From: Rapana venosa
Taxonomy: Eukaryota; Mollusca; Gastropoda; Neogastropoda; Muricidae
Assembly (NCBI GenBank): GCA_028751875.1
Contig: CM054134.1
Span: forward strand, 70,314,935-70,378,934
Direction: 5' to 3'
DNA length: 64,000 nucleotides
Position 1 is the stretch's first letter. Each line of letters starts with the position of its first letter. Made by a program: the position numbers and the translations under genes. The notes below the pieces were generated by a model. That model was given only the letters and a program-made list of their open reading frames with translations. It had not been told where the DNA came from and ran no database searches. Positions 24,036 through 31,869 of the stretch are shown here, piece by piece.

Positions 24036-24841
24036 ACCCCCCCCCTCCCCCCACCCCCCGGAAATATGGGAAACAATCCATACCAGGGCATGTCACAAGT
24101 ATTGTATTGCGTGTATGACTCTTTTCAAGTACCTTATCACATAGGCAGCCATCTTCCAACTTCAGAGGGGTTTTTTTTAATTTTGGAAAGGAGAGTGCGG
24201 GTTGTTATGCGAAGAACTTTTCATGGCTGAAATCAGTCTCAATATTACATTGCACTTGGCTTACATCACAATAACTGACAAACCTTTTGACCTTAGCCAG
24301 TACTTTGTATATGTAGCTTCATAATCATGGGGTTTTGTTATTGTTGTTGTAGTTTTTGTCTTCTGCAGTGGCATGATCCTGTCTGTTTCAGGCTGGCCCT
24401 TCAGGAGCCCAGTTTGGGGTGCTGTCATGCCTGCTGGTGGAGGTGCTGCAGAGTTACCAGATGTACAAACGGCCCCACATAGCCATCCTCAAACTGGTCC
24501 TGCCCATCCTCGTCCTCTTCATCTTTGGCCTTCTGCCCTGGTTTGATAACTGGGCCCACCTTTTCGGATTCATTTTCGGCTTCCTGCTAGCTTTCGCCCT
24601 GATGCCTTACGTCAGTTTCGGACAGTTCGATCGTCGTCGTAAGATCATCAGCATCATCGTGGCTCTCGGCTCCTCCCTGGCGCTGTTTGTCATCTTGATC
24701 TTGATTTTCTACGTCGCGCCGCTTACTGATTGTGAGGCCTGTCAGTATTTCAACTGTATTCCCTTCACTGCTGATTTCTGCGAAAACATGGAGGTCAACT
24801 TGAAGAAGAACTCCACCTATAGCAAGGCGCTTCTGGAATAA
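3222..24841 (+). CDS. RHBDF: iRhom (inactive rhomboid, RHBDF1/2-type) gene, whole locus
   Basis: This is a multi-exon gene for an inactive rhomboid-family membrane protein. In animals iRhoms sit in the ER and cell surface, escort the sheddase ADAM17 and control EGFR-ligand and TNF release. Coding exons found: 5953-6050, 6862-7165, 7680-7760, 8326-8447, 11467-11753 (perhaps from 11459), 13165-13276, 14077-14151, 15098-15256, 16462-16550, 18650-18713, 20995-21177, 21853-21953, 23193-23346, 24392-24841. All are flanked by AG/GT and all phases agree except 8447 to 11459/11467. Order: basic cytosolic N-terminus, first membrane segment (PYFTYWATF), Cys-rich luminal iRhom homology domain (exons 9-12), then the rhomboid core with GPSG and DNWAHL. 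The exons found give about 760 residues against roughly 855 for human RHBDF1, so one or two short exons may be missing. Family assignment is firm; choice between vertebrate paralogues is not meaningful here. Confidence 0.95.
3240..3342 (+). other. Probable non-coding first exon of the iRhom gene
   Basis: The stretch after the NRF1-like site ends at AACATAAGAAG|GTAAATAC, a good 5' splice site. The first coding exon has its own acceptor at 5950 and only two bases of leader before its ATG, so at least one upstream non-coding exon is required; this is the best candidate. The start is not determined. Confidence 0.3.
3343..4854 (+). other. iRhom intron 1, left part
   Basis: No coding signal is seen. 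It holds two GT/G-rich microsatellite patches (about 4190-4290) and a G tract near 4332-4350. The rest is AT-rich intron. Confidence 0.4.
4862..5590 (-). mobile_element. CR1/L2-type LINE 3' fragment in iRhom intron 1
   Basis: Minus strand encodes [35 protein letters not shown] and [20 protein letters not shown], the typical CR1/L2 C-terminal region, followed by a 3' UTR ending TATAGCGCTATATAAG and (ATT)n. Closely similar to the copy at 59003. Confidence 0.92.
5566..5650 (+). repeat. Short repeat also present inverted at 19670-19755
   Basis: CAGCTGGTGCTAATCATAGC and AAAAGAAAGGGGTTGCT match the complement of 19670-19755 (GCACCCCTTTCTTTTACG, GCTATGATCAGCACCAGCTG). Likely part of a LINE or SINE not otherwise identified. 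Confidence 0.7.
5953..6050 (+). CDS. RHBDF: iRhom coding exon 1 (N-terminus)
   Basis: The acceptor TGTGTTTCAG ends at 5950 and ATG follows at 5953. A second in-frame ATG lies nine bases on, so the start could be either. The peptide is Ser/Thr/Arg-rich and ends RARRVS, a basophilic-kinase-type site of the sort iRhom N-termini carry (14-3-3 binding there is known in mammals; here it is inference). The exon ends in phase 2 at GTGCGT. Confidence 0.75.
6204..6245 (+). repeat. (TA)n microsatellite
   Basis: Uninterrupted TA run of about 21 units in an iRhom intron. Confidence 0.95.
6485..6507 (+). repeat. G23 homopolymer
   Basis: Run of 23 G in an iRhom intron. Confidence 0.95.
6730..6766 (+). repeat. 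T11-G26 bipartite homopolymer
   Basis: Poly(T) directly joined to poly(G), about 95 bases before coding exon 2 of iRhom. Confidence 0.95.
6862..7165 (+). CDS. RHBDF: iRhom coding exon 2 (cytosolic domain)
   Basis: It joins exon 1 in phase to read [15 protein letters not shown], matching the conserved iRhom cytosolic block (IRRGTADWFGV in human RHBDF1). Further on, [16 protein letters not shown] matches the human KRESVAKMSF region. The donor GTCAGT at 7166 keeps phase 0; an alternative GTAACC at 7155 would not. Confidence 0.9.
7680..7760 (+). CDS. RHBDF: iRhom coding exon 3
   Basis: Encodes [13 protein letters not shown] and then MAAASL, phase 0 at both ends (acceptor CTGTGCAG, donor GTAAGC). 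A second AG 15 bases upstream (ending 7664) is in the same frame, so a five-residue longer form starting DFPVQ is possible. Confidence 0.8.
8065..8170 (+). repeat. Repeat family G, copy 1
   Basis: GAAGCCGAAATGTGGCTACC, CACAAAATTTCACCATTGGT and GAACCTCAAAGCTC recur at 9775-9885 and, inverted, at 16672-16738 and 18148-18228. Confidence 0.75.
8326..8447 (+). CDS. RHBDF: iRhom coding exon 4
   Basis: After acceptor GTCATACAG the reading is [17 protein letters not shown], resembling human HEELSTYPDEVFESPS. The best donor is GTGAGT at 8448, leaving phase 2; a weaker GTGTGG at 8435 would leave phase 1. Confidence 0.8.
8686..9023 (-). repeat. SINE family B, full-length antisense copy
   Basis: Same order as the copy at 1631, with box B GGTTCGATTCGC and box A GGATAGCCTAGTGG on the minus strand. 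Joined at its head to a (GT)n run (9024-9082). Confidence 0.93.
9024..9082 (+). repeat. (GT)n microsatellite
   Basis: Starts exactly at the tRNA-like head of the SINE. Confidence 0.95.
9482..9722 (+). repeat. SINE family B, diverged sense copy
   Basis: TTAGAGCATTGTGTTCAC, GGTTCGAGCCAC, GTTAACATAAGTACTGAC, GATGAGACTATAAACCAATG and AAGAGTAGGCC are in family B order. It is followed by repeat G rather than the normal family B end. Confidence 0.85.
9768..9890 (+). repeat. Repeat family G, copy 2
   Basis: AGTCAGAATGTGGGTACC and CAAAATTCTCACCATTGG match the copy at 8065. Confidence 0.75.
10577..10700 (+). repeat. (AC)n/(ACACA)n compound microsatellite
   Basis: AC dinucleotides interleaved with AACAC pentamers. 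Confidence 0.95.
11467..11753 (+). CDS. RHBDF: iRhom coding exon 5 (juxtamembrane cytosolic region)
   Basis: Encodes [12 protein letters not shown], then [13 protein letters not shown], and ends QQLDDMDDH, aligned with human YGLGMVGRL and RQIEDMDDHR just before the first membrane segment. Two acceptors are close together (AAG at 11458 and CAG at 11466). Neither matches the phase left by the best donor of exon 4, suggesting an unseen exon between them. GC content is well above the surrounding intron. Confidence 0.88.
11764..11826 (+). repeat. (GTCT/GTAT)n microsatellite
   Basis: Begins eleven bases after the donor of iRhom coding exon 5. Confidence 0.92.
12449..12790 (+). repeat. SINE family B, full-length sense copy (reference for the family)
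   Basis: Head with GATAGCCTTGTGGTCAG (box A) and GGTTCGATTCCC (box B at 12501), then GGGGATATTTTCCCCTGG, the central domain CGGATGAGACTATAAACCG, GTAAGAGTAGGCCATTGTG, the hairpin AGCACATAAGTGCT and a (AAATAAA) tail. About 340 bases long. Pol III promoter expected. Confidence 0.95.
13165..13276 (+). CDS. RHBDF: iRhom coding exon 6 (first membrane segment)
   Basis: Completes DDHR and continues [11 protein letters not shown], then the hydrophobic stretch [12 protein letters not shown] and TAPFGV. This is the iRhom signature for the first transmembrane helix (human RPFFTYWLTFVHS). Acceptor CATTTCAG, donor GTGAGT, ending phase 0. Confidence 0.95.
13288..13470 (+). repeat. Degenerate GT-rich low-complexity stretch
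   Basis: Imperfect TGTG repeats just after the donor of iRhom coding exon 6. Confidence 0.85.
14077..14151 (+). CDS. RHBDF: iRhom coding exon 7 (start of luminal domain)
   Basis: Twenty-five codons, phase 0 to 0, reading [13 protein letters not shown] and then [11 protein letters not shown], aligned with human QQENFWIGPSSE at the start of the iRhom homology domain. Confidence 0.93.
14757..14831 (+). repeat. (CTGT)n and (CATA)n microsatellite
   Basis: Short CTGT run, then CATA/CAAA tetramers. Confidence 0.92.
15098..15256 (+). CDS. RHBDF: iRhom coding exon 8 (iRhom homology domain)
   Basis: Fifty-three codons in phase 0. Contains [12 protein letters not shown] and [14 protein letters not shown], near-identical to the human IHLGAKFSPCMR and [14 protein letters not shown]. 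The cysteines are expected to be disulphide bonded in the ER lumen. Confidence 0.97.
15551..15738 (+). repeat. 38-bp tandem repeat, five copies, acceptor-like
   Basis: Units start at 15551, 15589, 15627, 15665 and 15703 (exact 38-base period). Each holds AAAAGCTTTTTTCAGCATAA (copy 3 has TTTTTCCAG), that is, a pyrimidine tract plus CAG like a 3' splice site. Confidence 0.95.
16462..16550 (+). CDS. RHBDF: iRhom coding exon 9
   Basis: Reads [14 protein letters not shown] and then GTVCGQDP, matching human VWVKWP and GSVCHQDPR in the luminal domain. Ends in phase 2 at GTGAGT. Confidence 0.9.
16672..16738 (-). repeat. Repeat family G, inverted copy
   Basis: GAGGTTCACCAATGGGGAG and TTTTGTGTATGC are the complement of the family G core. 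A family B fragment starts right at its end. Confidence 0.65.
16737..16975 (+). repeat. SINE family B, 5'-truncated sense copy
   Basis: Starts CTTTCGGATGAGACTATAAA and runs to TATCCTCGATATAAAAGAAT plus (AAAT)n. The tRNA-like head is absent. Confidence 0.9.
17149..17485 (-). repeat. Interspersed repeat family F, copy 1 (antisense to copies 2-4)
   Basis: Plus strand reads CTGTGGAGATGCTGGGGG, CCTTCTTGGTCCATTCTCC, GACTTGTCAGGTGCTAAACG and ends in an AAGAAAAAGG tail. Confidence 0.85.
17510..17596 (-). repeat. tRNA-like head next to repeat F
   Basis: Minus strand: ATAGCTGAGTGGTTAAGTC (box A) and TGGGTTTGAAATT (box B-like), 25 bases upstream of the antisense F copy. Either the head of an F-type SINE or an unrelated tRNA-derived fragment. 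Confidence 0.5.
18148..18228 (-). repeat. Repeat family G, inverted copy
   Basis: GAGGTTCACCAATGGTGAG and AATTTGGGGGTGGTGTC, followed on the right by a family B copy in the same (minus) orientation. Confidence 0.65.
18240..18475 (-). repeat. SINE family B, diverged antisense copy
   Basis: TTTGTCATCTGTTCCTATC, AAAAGGTGGAACAGG, CAAGATGTTCTCTGTG and GGTCTAACCACTAGGCTATC are in family B order. Confidence 0.8.
18650..18713 (+). CDS. RHBDF: iRhom coding exon 10 (64-base exon)
   Basis: Completes the split codon and reads [20 protein letters not shown], matching human CDEPSSEDPHEWPEDITKW. Acceptor TTGTTTTAG, donor GTGAGT. Confidence 0.9.
19430..20590 (-). mobile_element. Degraded RTE-type LINE remnant
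   Basis: Minus strand 19648-19457 reads [20 protein letters not shown] and [10 protein letters not shown], the conserved RT C-terminal block (human-readable as QxFExKCYRRLLGIS...TNEEV). Around 20400-20450 antisense TGATGTCAACAAAGAC matches the YVDFxKAFD block. Stops and frameshifts are frequent and a (GAT)n at 19922-19950 interrupts it. Confidence 0.7.
20995..21177 (+). CDS. RHBDF: iRhom coding exon 11 (Cys-rich luminal domain)
   Basis: Sixty-one codons in phase 0. Contains [18 protein letters not shown] and [14 protein letters not shown], aligned with human MDCVITGRPCCIGTKGRC and REYCDFMRGYFHEE. The cysteine pattern is fully kept. Confidence 0.96.
21268..21645 (+). mobile_element. Non-LTR retrotransposon RT C-terminal fragment (sense)
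   Basis: An open stretch with [54 protein letters not shown] and [11 protein letters not shown], the standard C-terminus of RTE-like elements. The 3' end has an (AAG)n tail. It is inside the iRhom intron after coding exon 11, 5'-truncated, with no RT catalytic core. Confidence 0.88.
21853..21953 (+). CDS. RHBDF: iRhom coding exon 12 (entry to rhomboid core)
   Basis: Reads [15 protein letters not shown], then [16 protein letters not shown], matching human [16 protein letters not shown]. The GG codon is split by the donor GTGTGT at 21954. Confidence 0.95.
22095..22245 (+). repeat. SINE family A fragment
   Basis: GATGGTCTGGGTGCTAGTC, GAGATGATAAACTGAGATCC and ATAACCCATGGAGGAGAG match the central part of family A. 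Confidence 0.8.
22501..22527 (+). repeat. T12-G15 bipartite homopolymer
   Basis: Poly(T) joined directly to poly(G). Confidence 0.93.
23193..23346 (+). CDS. RHBDF: iRhom coding exon 13 (rhomboid TM2-TM3)
   Basis: Reads [13 protein letters not shown], then [16 protein letters not shown] and LPYQVE. The TM2 His of rhomboids is present but the oxyanion-hole Asn four residues later is Thr, as expected for a non-protease. Phase 0 at the 3' end. Confidence 0.96.
23507..23541 (+). repeat. T12-G23 bipartite homopolymer
   Basis: Poly(T) joined directly to poly(G), in the last iRhom intron. Confidence 0.93.
23685..23990 (+). repeat. Interspersed repeat family F, copy 2
   Basis: CTTCTTCTTCGTCAAACGC, GCCTGACAAGTCAGGCCTAG, CTGGAGAATGGAACAAGAAG and TAGCACAGAATTTCCAG are in the same order as the copy at 44150. 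Joined on the right to a C-rich tract (23999-24058). Confidence 0.85.
24392..24841 (+). CDS. RHBDF: iRhom terminal coding exon (pseudo-active site, TM4-TM7)
   Basis: Begins [15 protein letters not shown]. The GPxG motif with Pro before the serine position marks iRhoms; here the third position is Ser (TCA), whereas human iRhom1 and iRhom2 have Ala. DNWAHLFGF keeps the TM6 His. Two further hydrophobic stretches follow, then the conserved Cys-rich tail ([17 protein letters not shown]). Stop TAA at 24839-24841. Confidence 0.97.
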   Translation, partial: AGPSGAQFGVLSCLLVEVLQSYQMYKRPHIAILKLVLPILVLFIFGLLPWFDNWAHLFGFIFGFLLAFALMPYVSFGQFDRRRKIISIIVALGSSLALFVILILIFYVAPLTDCEACQYFNCIPFTADFCENMEVNLKKNSTYSKALLE

Positions 24842-27474
24842 TCAGCGGTGGGAACGGTCCAGTTTCGAAAGTAAATCAGGGATAGAGATATTATTAAAAT
24901 GATAAGATCATGTTATGTATATATACACTTTCTGTTGGAATGTTTCTCCTCTTCAAAAGAAAAACGTGAAGGGAAAAGAAAGATCACTTACCTGATTGAA
25001 AGCTTCCATTTTGCAATTCAGTTAGACTATATAATTATGCAGGTTGTAAAAACTGACATTGCAATGGAAGATTCCTCCTCACTAAAGTGTCCTTGCTTAT
25101 TAGCATTCCTGTGTTTTCGTTTCATTTTTTTCTTTCGTCTTATCTGAATATGTATGCTTGTGAAAGCGTGTGCAGTTTGGGTTAGGGTAGTTTCTCATTG
25201 TAAACTAAGTCCGACAGAACAGTAGAATCTGTATCAAATTTAGTTAAGCATGGCTTAGAGTAGCAGTGTGGCAAGCAAGCTTGTAGGAAAGAAAAACAAA
25301 GAAGAGTGTAGAGCCTAAGTGTTAGCGCTTTTAAAGCAGAGGCGGTTTTGGTGCCAACAAATATTTGAAGCTTTTTGGAATTTCTATGGAAGTTCAGTAA
25401 AATTATAGAGAAAAATATGAATACTTGAACTTTATCAATTTCTGGTGATCAGCTATGTAAATTAGAGACTTTTTCATTATTGTCACTGTTCTTGACTGTC
25501 AAAGTTAGTGTTGCATGTTATGTCAGATTTTCTGTAAGAAATTTTTGGAAAACCAGAATTCTGCTTTTTAAAACTGATCTCAAGCCTTTATACAGAAGTT
25601 TAAAAATTAGAGTAGTTCTGTCGTCATCACCTTAAAACTTGCTTTTTGTTTTTGTTGCTGTCTATCTGGGATATCTGTTGTACAGTTGATGTATGCGTTT
25701 TTTTCTTTTTATGGTTGTTAGAGGGGGGGGGGGGGGGGAGTATTATCTTTTGTTTTATAGGGTTTACTTTTTTTTCCCTTTTTTTGGGGGGAGTGCTAAT
25801 TTTTGTTTTGTTACTTTTGGTGTAGGCTTTTTTTTAAACTGGGTGTGAGGATATTTTTAGGGTGGGGATGCCTTTGGGTGATGATAAAGATGACACGTTT
25901 TTCAGGTTAATGTCATGAGACAAGAATTCATTCAGCAAAGTAGGGACATCTAAGAAATGTGATGTGAGAGGTTTGCAAGATTTTGGCAGAAATTTTTCAG
26001 GCTTGAAAATTTTTCGAAATTTTTACTTTCAAGCTTTTAAAAATAACCAATCTTCAGGCTAGGGCTGGAGTCCCTGGTACCTCTGTTCTGTTAAACTGTT
26101 TTAAAGATATGAATCAAGTGATGAGGTAATACACATTTTGTTGTTTGAGATTAATTGATAACATCTTTATCATTCCCAGTATGGAATATAAAAAAAAATT
26201 TTAAGTGTATTCCATTATTTTCATTCAGTAGATACCATGTTTTACTCCTCTCTATATAAGCTCCACACGTATGCATAAATGTGTGTACATCATTATTTGT
26301 TGGATAAACGCATACGCACATGACAAATCGTATTTGAGACATCAGTTACACCAAATGAAAATGTTCGCATGGTTGAAATGTGCCCACGGTGTTTCAGTAC
26401 ATTTTGCTTAAAAGCGGTATTTGAGAAAGCTTCACAGGATGTATTTCTTTGTCAGAGTTTATTTTTATAGCCAAGTTTGGTCAGCACTGCCTCGTGCGCT
26501 TCATTGTCTGTGTGCCTTTTGATTTGTTGACAGATTTTTTGAGCTTGTCAAACTGTACCTGTGTGTATGCATGTATGTGTTACCATTACATGGAAATATT
26601 GTTGGTTTTACTTGTATTTATTCTTATAGTGTGCTGTTGTCATGAGTAAATTACCTTTACCTATGTGACATTCCTTCTGCGAGTATTGATTAAATATGCA
26701 GTGTATCCATGTTTCGTATCATAGAGCAGATGCACCAAACATTTGGTCAGTAGGCTTAAAGCATTTCCTGTTCCGAGAATAGAAGTTAACTGCTTGCACT
26801 TTTGGATTTGTGCATGTGGTAAAGGTTTAGTGGTACAAAATAGCCTGTTTCTTTTGAGGAGACAGAAGTAAAGAGGGAAGGGAATAGGAGAAAGGGGGTG
26901 CGGGGGATATGAAGATTTAAAATGTAAGTAGTACATAAAAGTTATTCATCTCTATTAACTTGTTTGCTAATTTCATTTAAAATTGGCGTTTGGTTTCTCA
27001 ACCGCAAATGGATTGAGTGTCTGAAATTGGAATGAAGGAGTGTGAATTTTGTTGTGGGAATGAAACTAGTCTGCGGAATTACTAATCACCAAAACCTCAA
27101 AGCAGCTTTTGACTGCCTGTGTGTGTTTGTACATGGAAGCCTTACAGTTACAGTCAAGGCTGAGCCAAAGGTGTATGAGTCGTATATGTGGAGTGTTCAT
27201 GGTAAATGGATTTTAACTCTCTTCTGCTTTCTCTATCATGTTTATCTTAGCTCACATGACAGTAGACAGATTATTTTTGAGGATTAAAGAATTGACAATG
27301 GAACAGTTGCTGCATTTATATTTATGTCCCTGTGGAGATTTCTTATTTAGGGACTGGACAGAGGAACTTGAAGAACTTTCAGATAAATAGTCGGTGGCTC
27401 ATTTATTCTAGTTATCAGATAGGTGATTCAGTATTCACTCTTAAAGAGTGTCAGCCATCATGATTTCTCAAAAA

Positions 27475-27745
27475 AATGGAACAACAGTCATGACACTTGG
27501 AAAACGATACTTTGAGAGATTCTTTTTGCTCATTCGTGATAGAGATATCTTTTATCAAAAAATGAAACAACAGTCATGATCATGTTGTGGGAAAACCATA
27601 CTTTGAGAGATTCCTTTTGTTCGTCCATATTAGAGATATGACTTATTAAAAACTGAAACAACAGTCACGATCATGTAGTGGGAAAATCGTACTTTGAGAG
27701 ATTCTTTTTGCTCATTCATGTTAGAGGTATTACTCATCGAAGTAT
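27475..27745 (+). repeat. Three-copy tandem repeat, about 90 bp unit
   Basis: Three diverged copies share ACTTTGAGAGATTC, the phrase AACAACAGTCA and TTAGAGATAT-like ends, at a spacing of roughly 90 bases. Confidence 0.8.
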
Positions 27746-27796
27746 TCCCAATGGTTATAACTTATATTGGTAATTACCATTTGGGGTTTAAAAAAT

Positions 27797-27835
27797 CTCT
27801 CTCTCTCACTCACGCGCTCTCTCTCTCTCTCTCTC

Positions 27836-27864
<29 letters not shown>
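27797..27864 (+). repeat. (CT)n microsatellite
   Basis: Interrupted CT dinucleotide run. Confidence 0.9.
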
Positions 27865-27867
<3 letters not shown>

Positions 27868-29319
27868 TAGTACATGTATGCTTAATGATGTTTCGTAACT
27901 CATTCTTGTCCTATGCAAGTGTGTGTGTGAATGGTTAGATATGACTTGACCTGGATTTTATGCTTTCTCATGACTATTTATGCATTTTAAATCTGATTCT
28001 TGATATCCTGGCCATTGATCACTGTATAACTGTGATAAATCACACAAATTTCCAGCCTTCTTTTATCATCATGGTCCTATAACCACAGCATGACCGTAAT
28101 ATCAGTGTTTGTCGTTCTGGAGTCTGGGATGAAATCTGTGTCGCTTTGTGTCTGGCTTTCATCATTGTGAATAAACTTTTTATAGTTGGTTTTGGTTGTT
28201 TTTGTATTCTGACGTGTATGAGCCTGTTCCAATATCTTGATCTTCTACAGCTGGGAGGGTATCTTGTTCATTTATACAAGGATAGTAGCTTGAAGGAATT
28301 ACTTATTCACAAGACTTTTATTACAATGATTGATACTTTGTAGCTTTATTACCCTCAGGCTTGTTTGTATACGGGAATAATTTGTTGAGGATAAATATTG
28401 TATTTTTAAAAAATTAATGTTGGGTGGGGGGTCTCCTTTTTATTTTTTTTTTTTTTTTTTTTTTTTGGGGGGGGATGTTTTGTATTTCTTGTATCATTTA
28501 CAGATCTTTTCATGTTTTACAAACTTGTGTTTTGCATTTTTGTTTGCGTTTTGCTTTGTTTTGTTGCTGTTTTGGGTTTTTTTATCGAAAGGAAAGATGA
28601 TCAGTTCTTTATCAAATACACCAATTTCTGTTTACCAGGTGTGATTCTTAAATCTGCAGAATTGAAAATGATATTGTCTTCATACTATCTCACTATTATA
28701 TTGCACATATTGATGTAGATATAGGTCATTCAAACTGTGATAGATCCAAAGCAAAAATAACTTAACAGTGCAGTGGACTGATGATTTGATGCTTTGTTTT
28801 CCCTCCTTGTATGTGTACATTTGTTCTTATCATTTGAAAAGTTCAGGAACTTTTTATTTTCCTTTTTTGGATTTGTTGGGGGTTTCTGTTGTGACATTTT
28901 GTAGAATAGGGAATTATATCGGCTGCTGTTCCGTGACTTGAGCTTGGATCAAACCTAGTTCAATCCACTTCTGATTTGCATAATACTTTCTGGATACATA
29001 TGTGTGTGTGTGTGTGTGTGAATAGGCTTGAAGCAATAACCACTGTCATGCTCGTGCAAGTGTCGGACTTTATCTATCCTCTTGGCATGTTTCGATACTG
29101 AAATCTGTATCATTGCTGTTCTGTGGAAGTCATGTATAAAACAAACAAAACACACCCAAAAAAAACATATGCTCATACCTGTGCAGTGGTATTGTTGGAA
29201 TTTATGTATGAAAACTATGCTCATATTCTTTTTCTTTTTTTTTTAAAAATATATGATTTATGACATTTTTGTGTTTGGTTGTTTTATTTTGTACTTTTCT
29301 CTCCCTCTCTTTCTGTGTC

Positions 29320-29323
29320 TGTG

Positions 29324-29366
<43 letters not shown>

Positions 29367-29520
29367 CCTCCCTCCCCCCCCCCCCCCCTCTCTCTCTCTC
29401 TCTCCTCCCCCTCTCTTCGCCCCCCCCCCCCCCCCTCTCTCTCTCTCTCCTCCCCACTCTCTGTGCCCTCTTTCTCTCTGGTCTTTCCTCCCCCCCCCTC
29501 CTCTCTCTCTACCTCCCCAC
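29320..29520 (+). repeat. CT/C-rich low-complexity block
   Basis: Alternating (CT)n and C tracts on this strand. Open frames across it on either strand are compositional. Confidence 0.9.
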
Positions 29521-29689
29521 CCACCCTTCCCCTTTCCTTTTTTCAGCTCTTTTTCTTTGTTTTGTTATCTCTGCCATTCTCTTCCCCAGCAATATTGCTG
29601 AGATATCTGACCAACATTTTCCCCCAAGACATAACGTGGTTCAGACAACATTTCCTAGAAAGCCTTTTGGATGAGGCTGTGCACAGGTA

Positions 29690-30545
29690 CAGTGTGTTGA
29701 TACACATTCAGTATCATACACAGGTTCAGTGTGTGAAGTCACATTCAGCATCATACAGTCATACACAGGTCCAGTGTGTAAACACACATAGTCATACACG
29801 GGTCCAGTGTATAAACACATCCAGCAGCATACAGTCATACACAGGTCCAGTGTGTAAACACATACAGTATCATACACAGGTCCAGTGTGTGAACACACAT
29901 ACAGCATCATACACAGGTCCAGTGTGTAAACACATACAGTATCATACACAGGTCCAGTGTGTAAACACATACAGTCATACACTGGTCCAGTGTGTAAACA
30001 CATACAGTAAACACAGGTCCAGTGTGTAAACATACAGTATCATACACAGGTCCAGTGTGTAAACACATACAGTATCATACACAGGTCCAGTGTGTGAACA
30101 CACATTCAGCATCATACAGTCATACACAGGTCCCAGTGTGTAAACACACATTCAGCATCATACAGTCATACACAGGTCCCAGTGTGTGAACACACATTCA
30201 GCATCATACAGTCATACACAGGTCCAGTGTGTGAACACACATTCAGCATCATACAGCCATACACAGGTCCTGTGTGTAAACACACATACAGTCATACACA
30301 GGTCCAGTGTGTGAACACATACAGTCATACACAGGTCCAGTGTGTGAACACACATACAGTCATACACAGGTCCAGTGTGTGAACACACATACAGTCATAC
30401 ACAGGTCCAGTGTGTAAACACATACAGTCACACAGGTCCAGTGTGTGAACACACATAGTCATACACAGGTCCAGTGTGTGAACACATATAGTATCATACA
30501 ATCTTACACAGGTACAGTGTGTAAACACATTCAGCATCATACACA
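29690..30545 (+). repeat. Minisatellite, variable 27-45 bp units
   Basis: Roughly 25 copies of a unit built on ACACAGGTCCAGTGTGTAAA followed by variable CA/CAGTCATA segments. The core contains TGTGT...ACACA inverted arms, so each unit could fold. Long open frames on both strands are by-products of the unit length. Confidence 0.92.
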
Positions 30546-30549
30546 GGTA

Positions 30550-30955
30550 CAGTGGATTGGTGGTCTAGAGGTAATGCACCTGCCTAGAAAGCAAAAAGTC
30601 CAGGTTGGAAGTGTACGGTGGTTTGATCCCCGTTTGGGCCTGAAACTTCACCGCCCCCACCCCCATCTATTCAACTGTGAGTGGTGGTCTGGGTGCTAGT
30701 CTTTCTGATGAGACAATAAACCGTGGTCCTGTGTGCAATACTTATTTAGTGCATGTAAAAGAACCCATAGCAGCAAGAGTTATCGGGCAAAATTTTGTTT
30801 TAAAAAAAAAGTCACTCTCATAGGAAACCAAATACATAATTATGCAGACAGGAAAAGAAAAAAAAGAAAAGAATGGGTGCCACTGCTCTTGTGGCAACAC
30901 GCTCTCATCAGGAAGAGCAGCCTGAATTTAACACAAATAAATCTGGCATGACTTA
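30550..30955 (+). repeat. tRNA-derived SINE, family A, copy 1
   Basis: Begins with a tRNA-like head (GGTGGTCTAGAGGTAA as box A, GGTTTGATCCCC as box B), then the central domain CTAGTCTTTCTGATGAGACA, then an A-rich stretch and a body ending near GGCATGACTTAAA. The 3' CR1-like tail seen in copy 2 is missing. It abuts the minisatellite on its left. Confidence 0.85.
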
Positions 30956-30959
30956 AAGA

Positions 30960-31530
30960 AGTATACAAATTTGCTGTCAAGCCCTCAGGTAGTGGTTGTC
31001 ACCAAGTCTCTCCAATGGTGTTCATCATAATGCTCCAGATTCCAAAGACTTCAAAGACAAAACCCACTGCATCCATGGAGGCAGAACAGAAGTGGGGGTT
31101 GACAGTACGGCACCATGAGAAGAGGACAAGAGAGTCCCTAAATCAGAAGTAAAATAATTCCATGCATGTCAGTCACTGATAATGAGTATGAATGAAGCCC
31201 TCCTGTGAAAATGCACCTTACTTTGCAAAGTCCTACTTGACAAGGCTGCACTCACTATTTCTTATCATAATCTATCCAGGCCAAAGACAACTGCAGTGCT
31301 GGTCAACTGGTTGAAGTGACAATCCAAACGGCACCAATTAAGTGCTGAAATGATATTCGGCTGTGTAGAACTCCAGTCTAACTCTTAAGCCCACAGCAAA
31401 CTCACTCTGTTTGGGACCCAGCTGCAGCCCAGAGAAAGCCCTTGTTCTGAAACGATTTGAATCAACAACCTTTCAGTCTGAAGTGTGCCATCCAAAAGAA
31501 AAGAAGAAAAAGAAAAGATAGTTATCACTT
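30960..31530. other. Intergenic DNA, nothing recognised
   Basis: No exon, SINE or tandem repeat is visible. Reading frames are short and composition is ordinary. Confidence 0.4.
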
Positions 31531-31544
31531 TGCCAGGATAGTTG

Positions 31545-31770
31545 AATCGTGATCTGAATGGTGCCAGTTATGGTTGCCAAGGAATTCTTGTTCTGGTGAA
31601 GGGCTTTTGTTGTTGGTCTTGTTTGGGGGTTGTTGTTTTTTCCTGTATGGAACCTTGAAAGGTGTTTCGCTGTTGTGTTTTGTAGTGTTTTGGTTTGGTT
31701 TGATAGTATCTGATTTACTCTTCAGACTTTCAAGTTACAGTATTAGGCTAATGCAATAGTATTCTCTGAT
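31545..31770 (+). repeat. Diverged upstream copy of the ZCCHC7 5' UTR exon region
   Basis: Matches 32397-32570 in order: GTGATNNGAANGGTGC, AGTTGCCAA or GGTTGCCAA, CTGGTGAAGGG, GTATGGAAC, GAAAGGT and GTGTTT. An extra roughly 40-base T/G-rich insert lies between the GAAGGG and GTATGGAAC blocks. The copies are about 850 bases apart with SINE material between them. Confidence 0.75.
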
Positions 31771-31869
31771 GAGAATTTTAATTTTTGTTGGGTTGGGGTT
31801 TGTTTAGCTGGCTATCTGCTGTTTGTCTCGATGCACACGCCATAGCCACTGTGAATCTTATCCACAGCG

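Larger units (their letters stand above)
24842..29250 (+). other. iRhom 3' UTR and downstream intergenic DNA
   Basis: No coding exon is recognisable. The sequence is AT-rich and almost free of SINEs, compatible with a long 3' UTR followed by intergenic DNA. A canonical AATAAA lies at 28170-28175 but the true cleavage site is unknown. Contains a T24G8 tract (28443-28474), a (CT)n patch and a three-copy tandem repeat, listed separately. Confidence 0.4.

Noticed and set aside
29253..30029. 258-codon plus-strand frame
   Set aside because: It is CT-rich low-complexity sequence running into a minisatellite; no family or conserved composition.
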